A stretch of DNA of 64,000 nucleotides. Origin: Alphaproteobacteria bacterium. Lineage in GTDB: Bacteria; Pseudomonadota; Alphaproteobacteria; Caulobacterales; Hyphomonadaceae. Of the stretch, positions 36,992 through 48,089 are shown piece by piece. A model generated the notes under the pieces. It saw only the letters and a program-made list of their open reading frames with translations. It searched no databases and was not told where the DNA came from. The DNA lies in NCBI GenBank assembly GCA_009909065.1, contig JAAANZ010000095.1, positions 1-64,000 on the forward strand, read 5' to 3'. The position numbers were made by a program, and so were the translations under genes. Position 1 is the stretch's first letter, and every line of letters begins with the position of its first letter.

Positions 36992-37347
36992 GCCGGACAA
37001 TCGATGAGGCGCGCGTGATGGCGATATCGCGCACCGTGCACGAGGCCGTGCGCGCCTGGGCAGCCGCACATGGACAGGATGGCATTCCCCACTGGAACCG
37101 GGCGCCGGCATGGATGAAGGAATCCACGCGCGAAAGCGTCGAATTCACCCTCGCCCATCCCGAAGCGCCGGACAGTTCCCAGCATGACCAGTGGATGGCG
37201 CAGAAACAGCGCGACGGCTGGGTCTGGGGCCAGGTCAAGGATCCTGCGAAAAAGACCCATCCGATGCTGGTCTCCTATGAACAGCTGCCGGACATGGAGA
37301 AACGCAAGGATGCCCTGTTCAAGGCGATCGTCCAGGCCCTCGCCTGA
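36988..37347 (+). CDS. Stand-alone RyR domain protein (gene D)
   Basis: The 119-aa protein is almost entirely one ryanodine-receptor-type RyR repeat (about 60-118): HDQWMAQKQRDGWVWG, then VKDPAKKTHPMLVSYEQLP and KRKDALFKAIVQAL. Residues 1-55 add a helical cap (WAAAHGQDGIPHWNRAPAWMKEST). Bacterial RyR domains are thought to bind small ligands or proteins; the exact ligand is unknown. GGAGGAG lies 6 nt upstream of the ATG, inside gene C, the best ribosome site of the operon. A second RyR domain ends gene A, so both ends of the operon carry the same module. Confidence 0.9.
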   Translation: MSRTIDEARVMAISRTVHEAVRAWAAAHGQDGIPHWNRAPAWMKESTRESVEFTLAHPEAPDSSQHDQWMAQKQRDGWVWGQVKDPAKKTHPMLVSYEQLPDMEKRKDALFKAIVQALA

Positions 37348-37365
37348 AGGCCGGATCCATCCGCG

Positions 37366-37698
37366 TCAGGCCGCCAGGGACAGGCTGTCATCCCGCCAGA
37401 GCGGGCTGAGACCGGCCTCGAGATCGGCGCGAATTGCCCGGCGCCGTGACGCATCCGGTTCATCGAGCACGAGGAGAGTCTCGGCGCCATAGCGGGCCGC
37501 CTCGCGCCGGGCGCGGATGGGCCCGACATCGTCTGCGATGCCCGGGATTTCCACGATACGGATGATGCGCCAGCCATAGCCATCGACCGCGGCGAGCAGG
37601 GCAAGACCCGGCTGGCGCCGCCAGCCCGGCCCCCCATCCGCCTTGCGAAATCCATAGACCTTGCCGGACTGTCCGCGGAAGCGTTCGGGGCATTGCAT
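37366..37698 (-). CDS. Hypothetical protein
   Basis: A 110-aa soluble protein of no family I recognise. The middle (GLALLAAVDGYGWRIIRIVEI) looks like alternating strands and the end is helical (ASRRRAIRADLEAGL). Support for a real gene: GGAG lies 7 nt before the ATG, a good promoter lies 25 nt upstream (separate entry), and the frame fills the gap between the RyR gene (convergent, 18 nt) and clpB (divergent). It is not part of the RyR operon because it is on the other strand. Confidence 0.6.
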   Translation of the reverse strand: MQCPERFRGQSGKVYGFRKADGGPGWRRQPGLALLAAVDGYGWRIIRIVEIPGIADDVGPIRARREAARYGAETLLVLDEPDASRRRAIRADLEAGLSPLWRDDSLSLAA

Positions 37699-37722
37699 GT
37701 TCTGTCTCCGTTCTGTCCTGGC

Positions 37723-37750
37723 GTTATATACCTGTTTTGTTCCGACGCAA
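37723..37750 (-). promoter_or_regulatory. Sigma-70-like promoter of the 110-aa hypothetical gene
   Basis: On the minus strand TTGCGT (37750-37745) and TATAAC (37728-37723) are 16 nt apart, a good vegetative promoter 25 nt before the ATG at 37698. Confidence 0.55.
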
Positions 37751-37841
37751 GATTTTTATCGTAAACAGGAGGTTAACGCCAAAACGGCCGGCCCGCGCGC
37801 GAAAGCCTTTGCCGCAGCGCGCGCCTTCGCTGCGCGACGGA

Positions 37842-37869
37842 CTTGCGCCTGGGCAGAGCGTCCCCAAAT
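37842..37869 (+). promoter_or_regulatory. Heat-shock (sigma-32 type) promoter of clpB
   Basis: CTTGCGC (37842-37848), a 13-nt spacer and CCCCAAAT (37862-37869) closely match the RpoH consensus CTTGAAA-N11-15-CCCCATNT. A start near 37876 would give a leader of about 97 nt before clpB. Position upstream of a disaggregase gene strengthens the call. Confidence 0.7.
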
Positions 37870-37972
37870 CTTTCGTGAAGGCGCTGCTGCTGAGCGGGGC
37901 GCCAGACAATTCCAACTCTCCCGCGCGGCGCTTGCCGGCGGGAATCGATCTGCCTTCGAAAGGGGATGACGC

Positions 37973-40597
<2,625 letters not shown>

Positions 40598-40628
40598 TAG
40601 GCGCCTGAGTTTGTATTCTCCAGGCTGC

Positions 40629-40675
40629 GAAATCCCGGACTGCTGCGCTGCACCAGTCCGGGATTTCATTTATTC
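40629..40675 (+). terminator. Terminator downstream of clpB
   Basis: A perfect 13-bp stem (GAAATCCCGGACT at 40629-40641 with AGTCCGGGATTTC at 40655-40667) is followed by ATTTATT. The T-run is interrupted, but the stem strength and position 31 nt after clpB make a terminator likely. Confidence 0.75.
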
Positions 40676-40801
40676 ATGGCTGCCTTGACGAAATGGCACT
40701 GGTTAATTGCTGCAAATGCGCAATATTTTGTGCGTGTGCGAAATTGAAGGCGGCGCCTCCCACCGCCGGTTTCGTGCACGCAACTGCAAAAGGGGACCGA
40801 C

Positions 40802-41146
40802 ATGTTCCGCAAACTGACCGCACTTGCCGCCGCGACCACTCTGTGTGGCGTGGCCTCCGCTGACGATCTGAACCCGATCCAAGCGGAACTCAGCTATGAC
40901 ATCGCCAAGCTGGAAACGGCTGACGGAGCTGGTGAGGTGATGAGCTCTCTGGAGCGCCAGGCCCGTGAAGCCTGTGAAGTCGCCTATCTCAGTGGCATGG
41001 CCCGGCGCACCGACTTCGTGTGCGCACGCGACATTCTCTTTCAGGCTGTCGAGTCAATCGACAGCGCGGCGCTGAGCGCCGAATATGCCGCGTCGGATCT
41101 GGCGATCGAAGCGCCGTCGCAGCGTGTGCGCCTCGCGCAGAATTAA
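40802..41146 (+). CDS. UrcA family secreted protein
   Basis: The 114-aa protein has a signal peptide (MFRKLTALAAATTLCGVASA, cleaved before DDLNP) and a mature region that fits the short UrcA family of caulobacters and sphingomonads: ELSYDIAKLETADGAGEVMSSLERQAREACE, with paired cysteines C58 and C74 probably forming a disulfide. The family is exported and of unknown function; the founding member is uranium-responsive in Caulobacter. AAAGGGG lies about 6 nt upstream. A hairpin follows the gene. Confidence 0.78.
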   Translation: MFRKLTALAAATTLCGVASADDLNPIQAELSYDIAKLETADGAGEVMSSLERQAREACEVAYLSGMARRTDFVCARDILFQAVESIDSAALSAEYAASDLAIEAPSQRVRLAQN

Positions 41147-41200
41147 GGCGGAACCCGCCTTAGGGCGGGCCACCGTTCCAGTTTGAAGTTTTGTAGATTG

Positions 41201-41223
41201 GCCCGGTGCTTCGCGCACCGGGC
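41201..41223 (+). terminator. Hairpin after the urcA-like gene
   Basis: GCCCGGTGC (41201-41209) and GCACCGGGC (41215-41223) form a 9-bp stem with a 5-nt loop, followed by GCTTCATTTC. The T-run is weak. It lies between the convergent urcA-like gene and the M23 gene, so it may insulate both. Confidence 0.5.
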
Positions 41224-41263
41224 GCTTCATTTCAGGGTGTTCAGGCAAACAATGCGTGCCGGA

Positions 41264-42670
41264 TCAGCGCTGTCCCCCACCCGCGCCGGTGTCCGCCCCG
41301 CCGGCCACATCGATCTCGGCGCCGAGGTCGCGGCGCATGGCATCGATCTCTCGGCGGCGCTCATCGAAGGCTTCAAGCATGTCCCCCGACAATTTGCGGC
41401 CGGTTGGCAGGTCCAGTGTCATCGCATTGACCGGCTTGCCATTGATATACACTTCGTAATGCAGGTGCGGACCGGTCGAGGCGCCGGTCGAGCCGACATA
41501 GCCGATAATATCCCCCTGCCTTACCCGTCGCCCCTTTCGCACGCCCGGCCCGTAGCGGCTCATATGTGCATAGGCGGTCTTGTATCCATTGGCGTGGCGG
41601 ATGCGCACATAATGGCCATAGCCGCCATAGCGGGAGGCGCGCTCCACCGTGCCATGGCCGGCGGCATAAATCGGCGTGCCGGTCGGGGCGGCAAAATCGG
41701 TGCCCTTGTGCAGGCGCGAATAGCCGGAGATCGGGTGGCGGCGCATGCCGAAATTCGATGACAGGCGCGCCCCGTTGATCGGGGTCTTCATCAGGAACTT
41801 GGTCGCGCTCTCGCCATTGCGGTCGAAATAATCGGTCACGCCGTCATCGGGCGGCGTGAAGCGGTAAAAACCGCGTTTCAGGGCGTGGCCATCCAGTTCG
41901 GCATAGATCACTTCACCCGTGCGCACGGGGTTTGCGCGTTCATCGACGAGCGTTTCATAAACGATCTCGAAACGGTCGCCGGGATGGACTTCGCGCTGGA
42001 AATCGATGTCATAGGCAAAAATCTGCGCGAAATCGACGACCTGCTGGTCGCCGGCGCCCTTCGACAATGCCGCCTCATAAAGGCTTGTCTCGATCGTCGC
42101 AGCGATGCGTTTCGGCGCCGGCTCCATCCGGGCCGACAGCCGTGTCGCCTGGAATGTGCCGTCCTGCGCGCGCGTGACCAGCAGCGAATGGTCGGCCTCA
42201 CGCCGCACGGTCAGGCCGATGAGCCGGCCGCTGGCCTCTCCGCTGTCATGCCGGCCCGGTTCCAGCGTCACTGTCGCGCTCAGACCGGGGCGCAGACGCC
42301 TGGGATCAAGAAGCTCCGCGTCTTCCAGGGCCATCAGCGCGCCGTGCGCGTCGGCCGGTGTCGCTCCAAGTCGCTGCAGGAGATCGGAAATCGTGTCACC
42401 GGGCTGCAGCTGTCCTGATTGAGCCTTTGTTGACCGCCTTGGCGTGGCCAGATCGGCGGTCCAGATGTCGGCCAGCACCGTTTCATCTGCCACCTGTTCG
42501 GGTGGTGGCGCCCGATCCGCCGTCACCGACACTTCATTTGGCTTGGCCTCATCGCCCTGTCGGCTGCTGCCCCAGATGCCGGCCAGAACGGTTACCCCCA
42601 ACAGCGCACTGAAAACCAGTGCGGCATGGCTGACATGTCTGGTTTCGGGGTATTGCCGCGCTTTCGCCAT
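41264..42670 (-). CDS. M23 family peptidoglycan endopeptidase, membrane-anchored
   Basis: The 468-aa protein has an N-terminal TM anchor (about 17-37: ALVFSALLGVTVLAGIWG), a LysM/OapA-like region (QLQPGDTISDLLQRLGA), a central domain typical of MepM-type enzymes (FAYDIDFQREVHPGDRFEIVYE) and a C-terminal M23 zinc peptidase domain with H-x3-D (HKGTDFAAP), a second His in YGHYV, and HLHYEVY. It likely cleaves peptide crosslinks in the cell wall during growth. The start at 42670 has GGAG 5-6 nt upstream; the open frame continues 13 codons further. Divergent from the YdbH-like gene. Confidence 0.92.
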   Translation of the reverse strand: MAKARQYPETRHVSHAALVFSALLGVTVLAGIWGSSRQGDEAKPNEVSVTADRAPPPEQVADETVLADIWTADLATPRRSTKAQSGQLQPGDTISDLLQRLGATPADAHGALMALEDAELLDPRRLRPGLSATVTLEPGRHDSGEASGRLIGLTVRREADHSLLVTRAQDGTFQATRLSARMEPAPKRIAATIETSLYEAALSKGAGDQQVVDFAQIFAYDIDFQREVHPGDRFEIVYETLVDERANPVRTGEVIYAELDGHALKRGFYRFTPPDDGVTDYFDRNGESATKFLMKTPINGARLSSNFGMRRHPISGYSRLHKGTDFAAPTGTPIYAAGHGTVERASRYGGYGHYVRIRHANGYKTAYAHMSRYGPGVRKGRRVRQGDIIGYVGSTGASTGPHLHYEVYINGKPVNAMTLDLPTGRKLSGDMLEAFDERRREIDAMRRDLGAEIDVAGGADTGAGGGQR

Positions 42671-42823
42671 GGGAACTCCACTGATTGACCGCCCGCGCCA
42701 AGGGCGCATTCAGGCCGGATTAAGCCCCAGTCGCTTTAAATTTCCTGAAAACACCCCGAAGCGCAAGCGCTGGAACTGCGCTATGCTGCACCTGTTGTCT
42801 CGCATGAGATCGGTTGTCCTGAC

Positions 42824-45800
42824 GTGTCGCAAACCCCGCCCCCCGCGCGCAAGCCTGTCTGGAGGCGGCTGGCCTGGCTGCTGGCCGCGCTTGTGGCGGC
42901 CGGCCTTGTCCTGGCCGCGGCGGCCTGGCTGATGCGCCAGAGCCTTGCCGAAGCGCTGACCGCGCGCTGGTGCCACGACCGGGGGCTGGTCTGCGAGGCG
43001 CAGTTCGAAACGGTCTCCGCCCGCGCAATCGCCTTGTCTCGGCTTGAGATTCGCAGAGCCGGCCAGACGCCCCTGGAAACCGGCCCGCTGCGCGCCGAAC
43101 TTGCCTGGCCCGGCGTGTTCCGTCCTCAAGTCACTGCCGTGTCGGTCGATCGCCCGGTCGTCCGCCTTGGCCATGACGGACGCCGCCTGGACATGCGCGG
43201 GCTGGAAGCTCTGAGCGATGGCGGTGCCGGGCGGGGCGGTTCCGGCTGGCCCCGTGTCGAGATCAGTGAGGGACGCGCCGAGATCGATACGCCGGCCGGG
43301 CGTCTGCTCGGCGATTTCAGCCTGTCCGCCGCCGGCGCCGACAATCTCGAAGGGGCTGTCCGGGTCAGGCCGGCCCGGCTGTCGTCCGACGAGGGGGAGA
43401 TTGCCTGGACCCGCGGGGATCTCGAGCTTGAAATCACCGATGGCCACGCCAGCGGTGACGCCCGGCTGGAAATCGAGCAGGCCCGCCTCGGCGCCAGCCG
43501 GCTGCGTGACGCGCGGCTAGAGGCCCGGCTCGCACCCCTGGACGATGACGGCCCCGTCATGCTCGACTGGGACGCCCGGTTGGAGGAGGCGGCTTCGGGA
43601 ACGGACCGGCTTTCCGGCGTTCGTACGCGCGGAAGCCTGACACTCGACCGCGTCGAGGTCTCCGGGCCGAGCGCGCTTTTGCGCGCTCTGAGCGATACAG
43701 TATTTTCGATCGAGGCCGAAAGCGCGCGCATTGGCGGGCTTTCGGGCGAGAATGTGCGTTTTGACGCGGACCTGTCCGGCGACTCAGAGGGCTTGGCGGG
43801 CCCCCTGGCGCTGGAGGCCGGGAACCCGTATTATCGCGGCCATAAAGCCGAGGAACTGGCCCTCACCGGGCAGGCCCGGCTCGGCCGGGACGGAAGCGGC
43901 GCCCTGGACGGGCGCCTTGTCCTTAAATCGGCGAAGGCCTCACCAGAACTGCGCGGCAAGGTGGCGCAGACCTTCGAACGACAGGGCGTTTTCCATGACC
44001 ATGGCGCGCAGCTGGGCGATGAGATCGTCCAGGCGCTTGGCAATTTCGATGTCGGCCTGGCTCTCGCAGCGGAACGGTCGCCAAACGGTGACTTCACCCT
44101 GACAGGTGTCGGCGAAACGCATTTGCGCTCGGGCAGCGGACTGACGGCGCAGATCGTCCCGTTCGGCAACACGCCCTGGCTGGAGGTCGCCGGCGACGAG
44201 ATCGAGCTGCGCGGCGATCTGCGTTTGCGCGGCGCACGCACCGGCCTTGACCTGTCGGCACGTCTCGACCGGTTTCTCACCTCGCCCGCCGGCAGCGCCG
44301 TGATCGCCTCCGACCTCGTGCTGCGCCGCTATGAGGCCGGCGATCTGGCCCTCGCCCTGGACCTCGCAAGCCTCAGTTTCGATCTCGGCGGCACGCGCAT
44401 GAAAGCCGCCGCAGCCGGCATCGTCACGCTGGATGGCCAGCTGCCCGGCGCGCGGCTCGGCGCTACTTCCCTGTTTGGCGGCATTGACGCGGTTCGCGGC
44501 GTTGAGGGCTGGCGAATCCAGACAACAGGCGCGCGTTGTCTCGGGCTTGAAACCGCTGGCGCGGTGTTCCAGTCGGTGCGCCTGGCCGAGGTGGCGCTGA
44601 CCCTGTGCCCCAAGGATGGACGGTTCCTGCAACAGCGTGGCGGGCATCCCGAGGGCGTGGTTTCGCTCGGCCATTTCTCCCTGCCGTTTTCCACAGACCG
44701 TTCGACCGGGACTGTGGCAGTTGCCGATGCGCGGCTCGAATGGCTTTTGGATGACGGATTGTTCACACGCCTGTCGGGAGATGGACTGACATGGCGTGTC
44801 GATACCGGACAGGAAACGCTGTCGATCACCGGCGAGGCGCCGGCGCTTGAAGCGTCGGCCGGGCCAGGCCCGCTGCGGATTGCCGGCGGCCTGCGCGATC
44901 TGAACATTGCGGGGAGTCTTGTTCCGGCCCGCGTCACCGCGGCCCGCGCCGATTTTGTCCTGAATGACAATCGGGAGGGCCCGGCCGGGCAGGCAGCGCT
45001 GGAAACCGTGCGGATCAAGGATCCGCGCGAGGATCCGGTTTTTCAGCCGCTGCTGGCCAGTGCGCAGGCCCGGCTGGACTCGGGCGCGTTGCGGATCGAC
45101 GCAGCGCTCCGCCTCGCCGATACCGGTCTGATGATCGGACGCGGCGAACTGGAGCTCTCCTTTCCCGGCATTGACGGGACCGGCGCGTTCATGACAGCGC
45201 CCCTGCGCTTCCGGCCCGGCATGCTCCAGCCCCACGATCTGTCCGAGCGGCTGCGCGGTTTCTTCACAGATGCCCGCGGCGAGGCCTCCGCGAGCGCCGA
45301 GTTTGCCATTCGCGCTGGCGAGGTGACGGGGCGCGGCCGGGCCAGCCTCAGAGATTTCGGGTTCCAGACGCTTGCCTTCAGCCGCGTGCGCGGGGTGACC
45401 GGCGATATCACTTTCGACAGCCTGTTTCCGCTCTCCACGCCGCCGGCGCAGCTTTTCACGGTGGAGGAGATCGATCCCGGTATCGCGCTCGAGAATGGCG
45501 AGGTGCGCTTCCGGCTCGTCGAGGGACGCGAGGCGAGGCTGGAGCGGGCGCGCTGGCCTTTTGCCGGCGGTGAGCTTTTCGTGGAACCGTCGGTCTGGAC
45601 AGTGGCCGGCGAGCAGAACACGGTTACGGTGCGCGCCGATAATGTCTCGCTCGCGGCTTTGAGCGAGACAATGTCCGTGCCCGGGCTAGTCGCCGAAGGC
45701 ACCGTCAGTGGCCGCTTTCCTGTCGAGTTCAGCGGCGGCAGCGCGTTCATCCGCGATGCGCGGCTTGTCGCCGACACGGCCGGCGGACGCCTGTCATACA

Positions 45801-46111
45801 CCGGTCGGCTCGCGGAACAGGCGGCCAGCACCGACGAGAATGTGGCGCTGGCCTTCCGGGCGCTGGAGGATTTCGATTTCCGCGTTCTGGAGATCGGCGC
45901 CGACGGCGATATTGCCGGCGACATGGTGCTCAGCGCGCGGCTGCTGGGGCATAATGACAAGGTGCTCGGCGGCTCGGAGTTCGACTTCAATATCAGCCTG
46001 GACAGCCGCCTGTCACAACTCCTCGCGTCGAGCCGGCAATGGACCGGGACAGGCTGGCTGGCCGATATAGAGGCCCGGCGCGAACCGGCCGGCAAACAGA
46101 CGGGCGATTAA
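42824..46111 (+). CDS. YdbH/AsmA-like intermembrane transport protein
   Basis: The 1095-aa protein has one N-terminal TM helix (about 16-38) followed by a very long run of repeating beta segments, the pattern of AsmA-like bridge proteins. The C-terminal third matches the YdbH (dicarboxylate transport) domain style (LFTVEEIDPGIALENGEVRFRLVEG, FSGGSAFIRDARLVADTAGGRLSYTG). In E. coli YdbH, with TamB and YhdP, moves phospholipids to the outer membrane. The start is a GTG at 42824. The usual small partners YnbE and YdbL are not next to it here. It is divergent from the M23 peptidase gene, another envelope function. Confidence 0.82.
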   Translation: MSQTPPPARKPVWRRLAWLLAALVAAGLVLAAAAWLMRQSLAEALTARWCHDRGLVCEAQFETVSARAIALSRLEIRRAGQTPLETGPLRAELAWPGVFRPQVTAVSVDRPVVRLGHDGRRLDMRGLEALSDGGAGRGGSGWPRVEISEGRAEIDTPAGRLLGDFSLSAAGADNLEGAVRVRPARLSSDEGEIAWTRGDLELEITDGHASGDARLEIEQARLGASRLRDARLEARLAPLDDDGPVMLDWDARLEEAASGTDRLSGVRTRGSLTLDRVEVSGPSALLRALSDTVFSIEAESARIGGLSGENVRFDADLSGDSEGLAGPLALEAGNPYYRGHKAEELALTGQARLGRDGSGALDGRLVLKSAKASPELRGKVAQTFERQGVFHDHGAQLGDEIVQALGNFDVGLALAAERSPNGDFTLTGVGETHLRSGSGLTAQIVPFGNTPWLEVAGDEIELRGDLRLRGARTGLDLSARLDRFLTSPAGSAVIASDLVLRRYEAGDLALALDLASLSFDLGGTRMKAAAAGIVTLDGQLPGARLGATSLFGGIDAVRGVEGWRIQTTGARCLGLETAGAVFQSVRLAEVALTLCPKDGRFLQQRGGHPEGVVSLGHFSLPFSTDRSTGTVAVADARLEWLLDDGLFTRLSGDGLTWRVDTGQETLSITGEAPALEASAGPGPLRIAGGLRDLNIAGSLVPARVTAARADFVLNDNREGPAGQAALETVRIKDPREDPVFQPLLASAQARLDSGALRIDAALRLADTGLMIGRGELELSFPGIDGTGAFMTAPLRFRPGMLQPHDLSERLRGFFTDARGEASASAEFAIRAGEVTGRGRASLRDFGFQTLAFSRVRGVTGDITFDSLFPLSTPPAQLFTVEEIDPGIALENGEVRFRLVEGREARLERARWPFAGGELFVEPSVWTVAGEQNTVTVRADNVSLAALSETMSVPGLVAEGTVSGRFPVEFSGGSAFIRDARLVADTAGGRLSYTGRLAEQAASTDENVALAFRALEDFDFRVLEIGADGDIAGDMVLSARLLGHNDKVLGGSEFDFNISLDSRLSQLLASSRQWTGTGWLADIEARREPAGKQTGD

Positions 46112-46227
46112 AGCCCTTCCAGGCGAAGTGGGCACCGGTTCGCCGTCCGGAAGCGCGTAAAAGCAAGGAGTTGAAGCGGCACTTTGATTCCAATTGAGAA
46201 CGCGCCGCTTCAGGGCTGAATCGGCCC

Positions 46228-47277
46228 TCAGGTCGCAGGGGCCTCGGACGTCTGCTTGCAAACCCGCGCGACAAGGCCCGCGATTTCCCGGCAGGCGGCG
46301 TCAGCGGCGGGCGCTGCGCCGGTGAAGGCCGTAAATCCGTGGGCGAGGCTGTCATAGCATTTGTAGACGGTCGCCACGCCGGCGGCCTCCAACCGCCTGG
46401 CATAGTCCTCGCCTTCATCGACGAGCGGGTCGAACCCGGCCGTGGCAATGATGGCGGGTGGCAGGTCGGAAAGATCCATTTCCTGGCCAGGGGAAATACG
46501 CGGGTCGGCCCGGTCGGCGCCTTCGGGAATATAGTGGCCCATGAACCAGTCCATCGTTTCGCTCGAGAGCGGATAGGTTTCGCCATAGGTCTCGCGAGAG
46601 GGGAAGGCCCGGGAGACATCGGTAGCCGGGTAGATAAGCAGTTGCAGCCGGGGCTTCGGCCGGGCCTGGCGCCTGGCTTCCTGCGCAATGATGGCGGCGA
46701 AATTGCCACCCATACTGTCGCCGCCGATCGCCGCCTCGCCGGCCGGCGCGCCATATTCGCCGGCATGTTTGAGCGCCCATTCATAGGCCGCTTCGCAGTC
46801 TTCCAGCCCGGCGGGCCACGGATGCTCCGGGGCCAGGCGATAATCCACCGACAGGACCGGGGCGCGCACAATGCCGGCCAGCATCGTGCAGAAGGCGTGG
46901 CAGGTTTCCAGGTCCCCTATCACGCCGCCCCCGAAATGGCAGAAGACCATCATGGGCGCAGAGGGATCCTGCGCTTCGGGGCGGTAAAGCCGCACGGGGA
47001 TCTCCGCGGCCGGACCGGGAATGGTGAAATCCTCCCAGCCGACGGCCGGCTCCGGTTTCGCGGCGAACATGGCCAGCCCGGCCGCCGAGGCCGCGCGGCC
47101 CTCCTGCGCACTGAGCGAGCTCATTGGCGGCTGCTTCTGCGCGCCATGGGCGAGGAACTGGAAATGCGGGTCGAGCCGGCGCCCGCCAATCTCGACGGGC
47201 TTGCCCCCCGACAGCCTGACCAGCCAGCTGCCCGGAAGTTTCAGTAGCGTTCGTGCGATGGTGGCCTGCAAGCTCAT
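46228..47277 (-). CDS. Alpha/beta hydrolase, hormone-sensitive lipase-like esterase
   Basis: The 349-aa serine hydrolase has the nucleophile motif GDSMGGN (usually GDSAGG), an oxyanion region reading HFGGG rather than the family's HGGG, the acid residue in GFDPLVDEG and the histidine in LAHGF. It probably cleaves short-chain esters; the substrate is unknown. The start at 47277 (MSLQATIARTLLKLPGSW) is preferred over the long open extension, which overlaps the regulator. It lies 58 nt downstream of the TetR gene and is likely controlled by it. Confidence 0.88.
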   Translation of the reverse strand: MSLQATIARTLLKLPGSWLVRLSGGKPVEIGGRRLDPHFQFLAHGAQKQPPMSSLSAQEGRAASAAGLAMFAAKPEPAVGWEDFTIPGPAAEIPVRLYRPEAQDPSAPMMVFCHFGGGVIGDLETCHAFCTMLAGIVRAPVLSVDYRLAPEHPWPAGLEDCEAAYEWALKHAGEYGAPAGEAAIGGDSMGGNFAAIIAQEARRQARPKPRLQLLIYPATDVSRAFPSRETYGETYPLSSETMDWFMGHYIPEGADRADPRISPGQEMDLSDLPPAIIATAGFDPLVDEGEDYARRLEAAGVATVYKCYDSLAHGFTAFTGAAPAADAACREIAGLVARVCKQTSEAPAT

Positions 47278-47335
47278 GTTGTGCGCTCCCCTGTTATCGT
47301 TCGGGCGCGGCTTGCCAGGCCGCATCCGGTTCATG

Positions 47336-47962
47336 TCAGGAGTCTGGCATTGCGCGCGCGCCGACGCCAGCCAAAAGCAGCTGCGAGGCGAATTCGGCTG
47401 CGGCATCGACATCGACCGGATCGCGGCGGAGCATGAAATCCGCAATCTCTCGGGCCATGCCGACGGCCGCGGCTGTCAGGTATTCGGTGTCGAGGTCGGG
47501 GAACGCATCGGTTGCGAAATAGCGTTCGAGATCGGCGCGCACTTCATCGACCACGGCCAGCATTTCGGGCGTGTCGACGCGTATGCCCGACAGGAGATGA
47601 TGATGGCCGCCATCGGCGCGCGCGTCCTCGTGTTCCTGACGGACGAAGGCGAAATAGGCGCGGAAGGCAGCTCGGATATAGGTCTCGAAATCCCCGGTGG
47701 TTCTGCGAACTTCGGCGAGCACATCGCGAAACCGGCGGGTCGACTGGTCGGAAAGGGCCTCGAAGACCTCCTCTTTCGACTTGAAATAATTGTAGAAGGT
47801 ACCTGCGGCGAGATCCGTCTCGCGAATGATGTCGCGCACGGTGGTGGCTTCATAGCCGATGCGCGCAAAGACGCCGCGTGCCGCCTCGAGGATCGCTTGT
47901 CGATTCGCCGCCTTTGCCTGGGCGCGCCGGCCGCCGGCTGTGTCTTCGAGCAGTTCCGACAT
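47336..47962 (-). CDS. TetR-family transcriptional regulator
   Basis: The 208-aa protein has a classic N-terminal TetR helix-turn-helix (AANRQAILEAARGVFARIGYEATTVRDIIRE, then LAAGTFYNYFKSKEEVF) and a helical ligand-binding domain. GGAG lies 8 nt before the ATG at 47962. Same strand and immediately upstream of the esterase gene, so it likely governs that gene and itself. Confidence 0.92.
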   Translation of the reverse strand: MSELLEDTAGGRRAQAKAANRQAILEAARGVFARIGYEATTVRDIIRETDLAAGTFYNYFKSKEEVFEALSDQSTRRFRDVLAEVRRTTGDFETYIRAAFRAYFAFVRQEHEDARADGGHHHLLSGIRVDTPEMLAVVDEVRADLERYFATDAFPDLDTEYLTAAAVGMAREIADFMLRRDPVDVDAAAEFASQLLLAGVGARAMPDS

Positions 47963-48089
47963 TCGCTTCACTCCTGCATGCCCGCCTGTCTGTTCGCAGA
48001 TGAGGCCAGTCATGACGATGCGTCAACTTTGTCGCGCCAGCGCTGGCGCTCACCGGGCCCGACCGTCGGTCGAACCCCCGAAGCGGCGG

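Noticed and set aside
30152-37347. Idea that the RyR/muramidase operon is a prophage remnant
   Set aside because: GH108 occurs in phages, but no integrase, portal, tail or terminase genes are near, xerC at 14.5 kb is the housekeeping enzyme, and base composition matches the neighbours.
37661-37969. 102-codon + strand frame before clpB
   Set aside because: It spans the clpB promoter region and is A/R-rich shadow sequence; the clpB start and leader explain the region better.
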